Shown piece by piece: positions 62,579-64,000 of a stretch of 64,000 nt of DNA (its first letter is position 1; every line of letters begins with the position of its first letter). Source of the stretch: Microvirga lenta. GTDB lineage: Bacteria > Pseudomonadota > Alphaproteobacteria > Rhizobiales > Beijerinckiaceae. The notes under the pieces are model-generated. The model saw only the letters and a list, made by a program, of their open reading frames with translations. It did not search any database and was not told where the DNA came from. The position numbers and the translations under genes are program-made. The stretch lies in assembly GCF_020532555.1 (NCBI RefSeq), contig NZ_JAJBBR010000001.1:434001-498000 (forward strand). The letters are read 5' to 3'.

Positions 62579-64000
62579 TCAGGCGATCTTGCCGCCGCCC
62601 TGTTTCGTGATGACGAGAACCGAGGGACGCGTCGGCATGTTGTCCTTGAAGTCCGGCCAGCGCGTGGCGGGATTCTCGAAGGTCGACGGGGCGCCCTCGT
62701 CCACCTCGGCCGGATGCTGCACGGCCAGGAAGAGCGTCTCGTCGTTGGGCGTGAAGCAGGGACCGCACATCTCCGCACCAAGCGGCACGCGGAAGAAGTG
62801 CTTGGACGTGCCGCGCAGCTCACCTTCCGTCTCGAGAGCCCAGAGACCGTCCGCGCGGCCCGTCGCCTTGGCGCTGTTGCCGTCCGTCGAGATCCAGAGA
62901 CGTCCCTGACTGTCGATGGCGCAGTTGTCGGGCATGCCGAACCAGCCGTTCCTGGTCGTCTCCGACGAGAAGGTCGCGCCGACCGAAGCCACGGAGGGAT
63001 CGCCGCACTTGACCAGCACCTCCCAGGCAAAGGTCTTCGCGGCATGGTCGCCGCCTTCGGGCATCATTTCGACGATGTGGCCGAACGCATTGTTGGCGCG
63101 CGGGTTGGCGGGATCGACCTGCTCCTCCTTGCGGCGGGTGTTGTTCGTCAGCATGACGTAGACGCGGTTCGTGGCCGGATTGGCCTCGATGTCCTCGGGG
63201 CGGTCCATCTTGGTCGCGCCCTGGAGATCGGCCGCGCGCCTCGTCTCGATGAGAACGTCGGCCTGGCTCCGGAAGCCGTTCGCTTCCGTCAGCGGCCCCT
63301 CGCCATGGACGAGGGAGAGCCACTCGCCCGTTCCATCCGGGTTGTACTTGGCGACGTAGAGCGTGCCTTCATCGAGGAGGCCGAAATTGGCGGCGCGGTC
63401 TTCCCGGTTCACCTTTCCGGCCGTGACGAACTTGTAGACGTAGTCGAAGCGCTCGTCGTCGCCCAGATAGACGACATAGCGGCCGTCCTGGTTCGTGATG
63501 CCGGCAGCGCCCTCGTGCTTGGTGCGCCCGAGCGCCGTACGCTTCTTCGGCACGAAGGTCGGATCGAAGGGGTCGATCTCGACCACCCAGCCGAAACGGT
63601 TGGGCTCGTTGGGCTCCTTGGCGACGTCGAAACGGTCGTGGAACTTGCCCCAGGCATAGGCGGGGGATCCGAGGCCATAGCGCTTGTAGTTCTTGGCCTC
63701 GGCATGATCGTCGGCGACCTTGCCCCAGAAGTAGCCGTTGAAGTTCTCTTCGCAGCTCAGCCACGTTCCCCAGGGGGTGACGCCGCCGGCGCAGTTGTTG
63801 ACCATGCCGTGGACACGGCGGCCGCTCGGGTCGGCGGCGGTCTTCATCCGCTCGTGACCGGCCGCCGGACCCGTGATGTCCATCGGCGTCTCGGCCGTGA
63901 TGCGGCGGTTGTACCTGGAATCCTTCACGACCTCCCAGCGGCCGTTGCGGCGCTGGATTTCCACCACCGCGCCGCCATGGGCCGCCATCTCGATATCGAC
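62579..64000 (-). CDS. PhoX-type alkaline phosphatase (DUF839), N-terminus cut by window edge
   Basis: About 473 residues of the C-terminal part are visible; the frame stays open to the right edge. PhoX signatures are [89 protein letters not shown], and the C-terminal [22 protein letters not shown]. PhoX enzymes are calcium/iron phosphomonoesterases exported by Tat, induced by phosphate starvation. The expected Tat signal would lie beyond the window. It shares a terminator with the convergent small basic-protein gene. Confidence 0.93.
   Translation of the reverse strand, partial: VDIEMAAHGGAVVEIQRRNGRWEVVKDSRYNRRITAETPMDITGPAAGHERMKTAADPSGRRVHGMVNNCAGGVTPWGTWLSCEENFNGYFWGKVADDHAEAKNYKRYGLGSPAYAWGKFHDRFDVAKEPNEPNRFGWVVEIDPFDPTFVPKKRTALGRTKHEGAAGITNQDGRYVVYLGDDERFDYVYKFVTAGKVNREDRAANFGLLDEGTLYVAKYNPDGTGEWLSLVHGEGPLTEANGFRSQADVLIETRRAADLQGATKMDRPEDIEANPATNRVYVMLTNNTRRKEEQVDPANPRANNAFGHIVEMMPEGGDHAAKTFAWEVLVKCGDPSVASVGATFSSETTRNGWFGMPDNCAIDSQGRLWISTDGNSAKATGRADGLWALETEGELRGTSKHFFRVPLGAEMCGPCFTPNDETLFLAVQHPAEVDEGAPSTFENPATRWPDFKDNMPTRPSVLVITKQGGGKIA

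Overview
The window is high-GC, densely coding chromosomal DNA with short gaps and many 4-nt ATGA/GTGA overlaps. Gene content and order (recR-ybaB-dnaX-ffs, infC-rpmI-rplT-pheS-pheT, hsp20-DUF1150, a rhizobial-type palindromic repeat) indicate an alphaproteobacterium of the order Hyphomicrobiales (Rhizobiales). My best guess is a Methylobacteriaceae/Microvirga-like genome; that is inference from gene content and was not tested. I see no transposase, integrase, prophage, CRISPR array, rRNA or tRNA.

Layout. 0-1.15 kb: two paralogous DUF805 membrane proteins, each preceded by an AT-rich palindrome with the same core, unlike the surrounding DNA. 1.15-5.1 kb (minus): dapD, recR, ybaB, dnaX and the 4.5S SRP RNA. 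5.1-9.8 kb: a long inverted repeat, HIT protein, nudC, a GNAT, pheA, kdsB, a membrane-anchored cytochrome c. 9.8-17.9 kb (plus): a Yej-type (microcin C-like) peptide ABC importer with two tandem substrate-binding proteins (one Sec, one Tat), a DUF4260 protein, yejB, yejE and yejF. 17.9-24.5 kb (plus): a CDF metal exporter, deoB, then the core of the URC uracil-degradation route (URC1-type GTP-cyclohydrolase-II homologue, DUF1688/URC4, uracil phosphoribosyltransferase), followed by a DgoK-type sugar-acid kinase. 24.5-27.2 kb: M17 aminopeptidase, a MarR regulator, an NlpC/P60 hydrolase.

27.2-36.6 kb (minus): a nucleoside uptake and catabolism operon: BmpA-type binding protein, ATPase, a VOC protein, two permeases, cdd, punA, deoC, deoA and a hydroxyacid dehydrogenase. 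With deoB and the URC genes, about 18 kb is given largely to taking up nucleosides and degrading base and ribose. No dedicated regulator lies next to it; the only transcription factor seen is the MarR. 36.7-37.95 kb: moeB and a small GIY-YIG endonuclease gene, bracketed by palindromic repeats, one of which encodes the end of MoeB.

37.95-47.5 kb (minus except one gene): pheT, pheS, rplT, rpmI, infC (apparent ATT start), a GT4 glycosyltransferase, an alpha/beta hydrolase (plus), DUF1150, hsp20, argH. 47.7-54.05 kb (plus): an oligopeptide/dipeptide ABC importer with an M19 dipeptidase. 54.05-58.0 kb (minus): a spermidine/putrescine-type ABC importer. 58.2-64 kb: proline iminopeptidase, 3-hydroxybutyrate dehydrogenase, pxpB-pxpC (no pxpA), an Ala/Lys-rich small protein, and a PhoX-type phosphatase cut by the right edge.

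A recurring design: in three ABC operons the binding-protein gene is followed by a strong stem-loop before the membrane or ATPase genes, which would let the binding protein be made in excess. Several convergent gene pairs also share compact palindromes that contain their stop codons.
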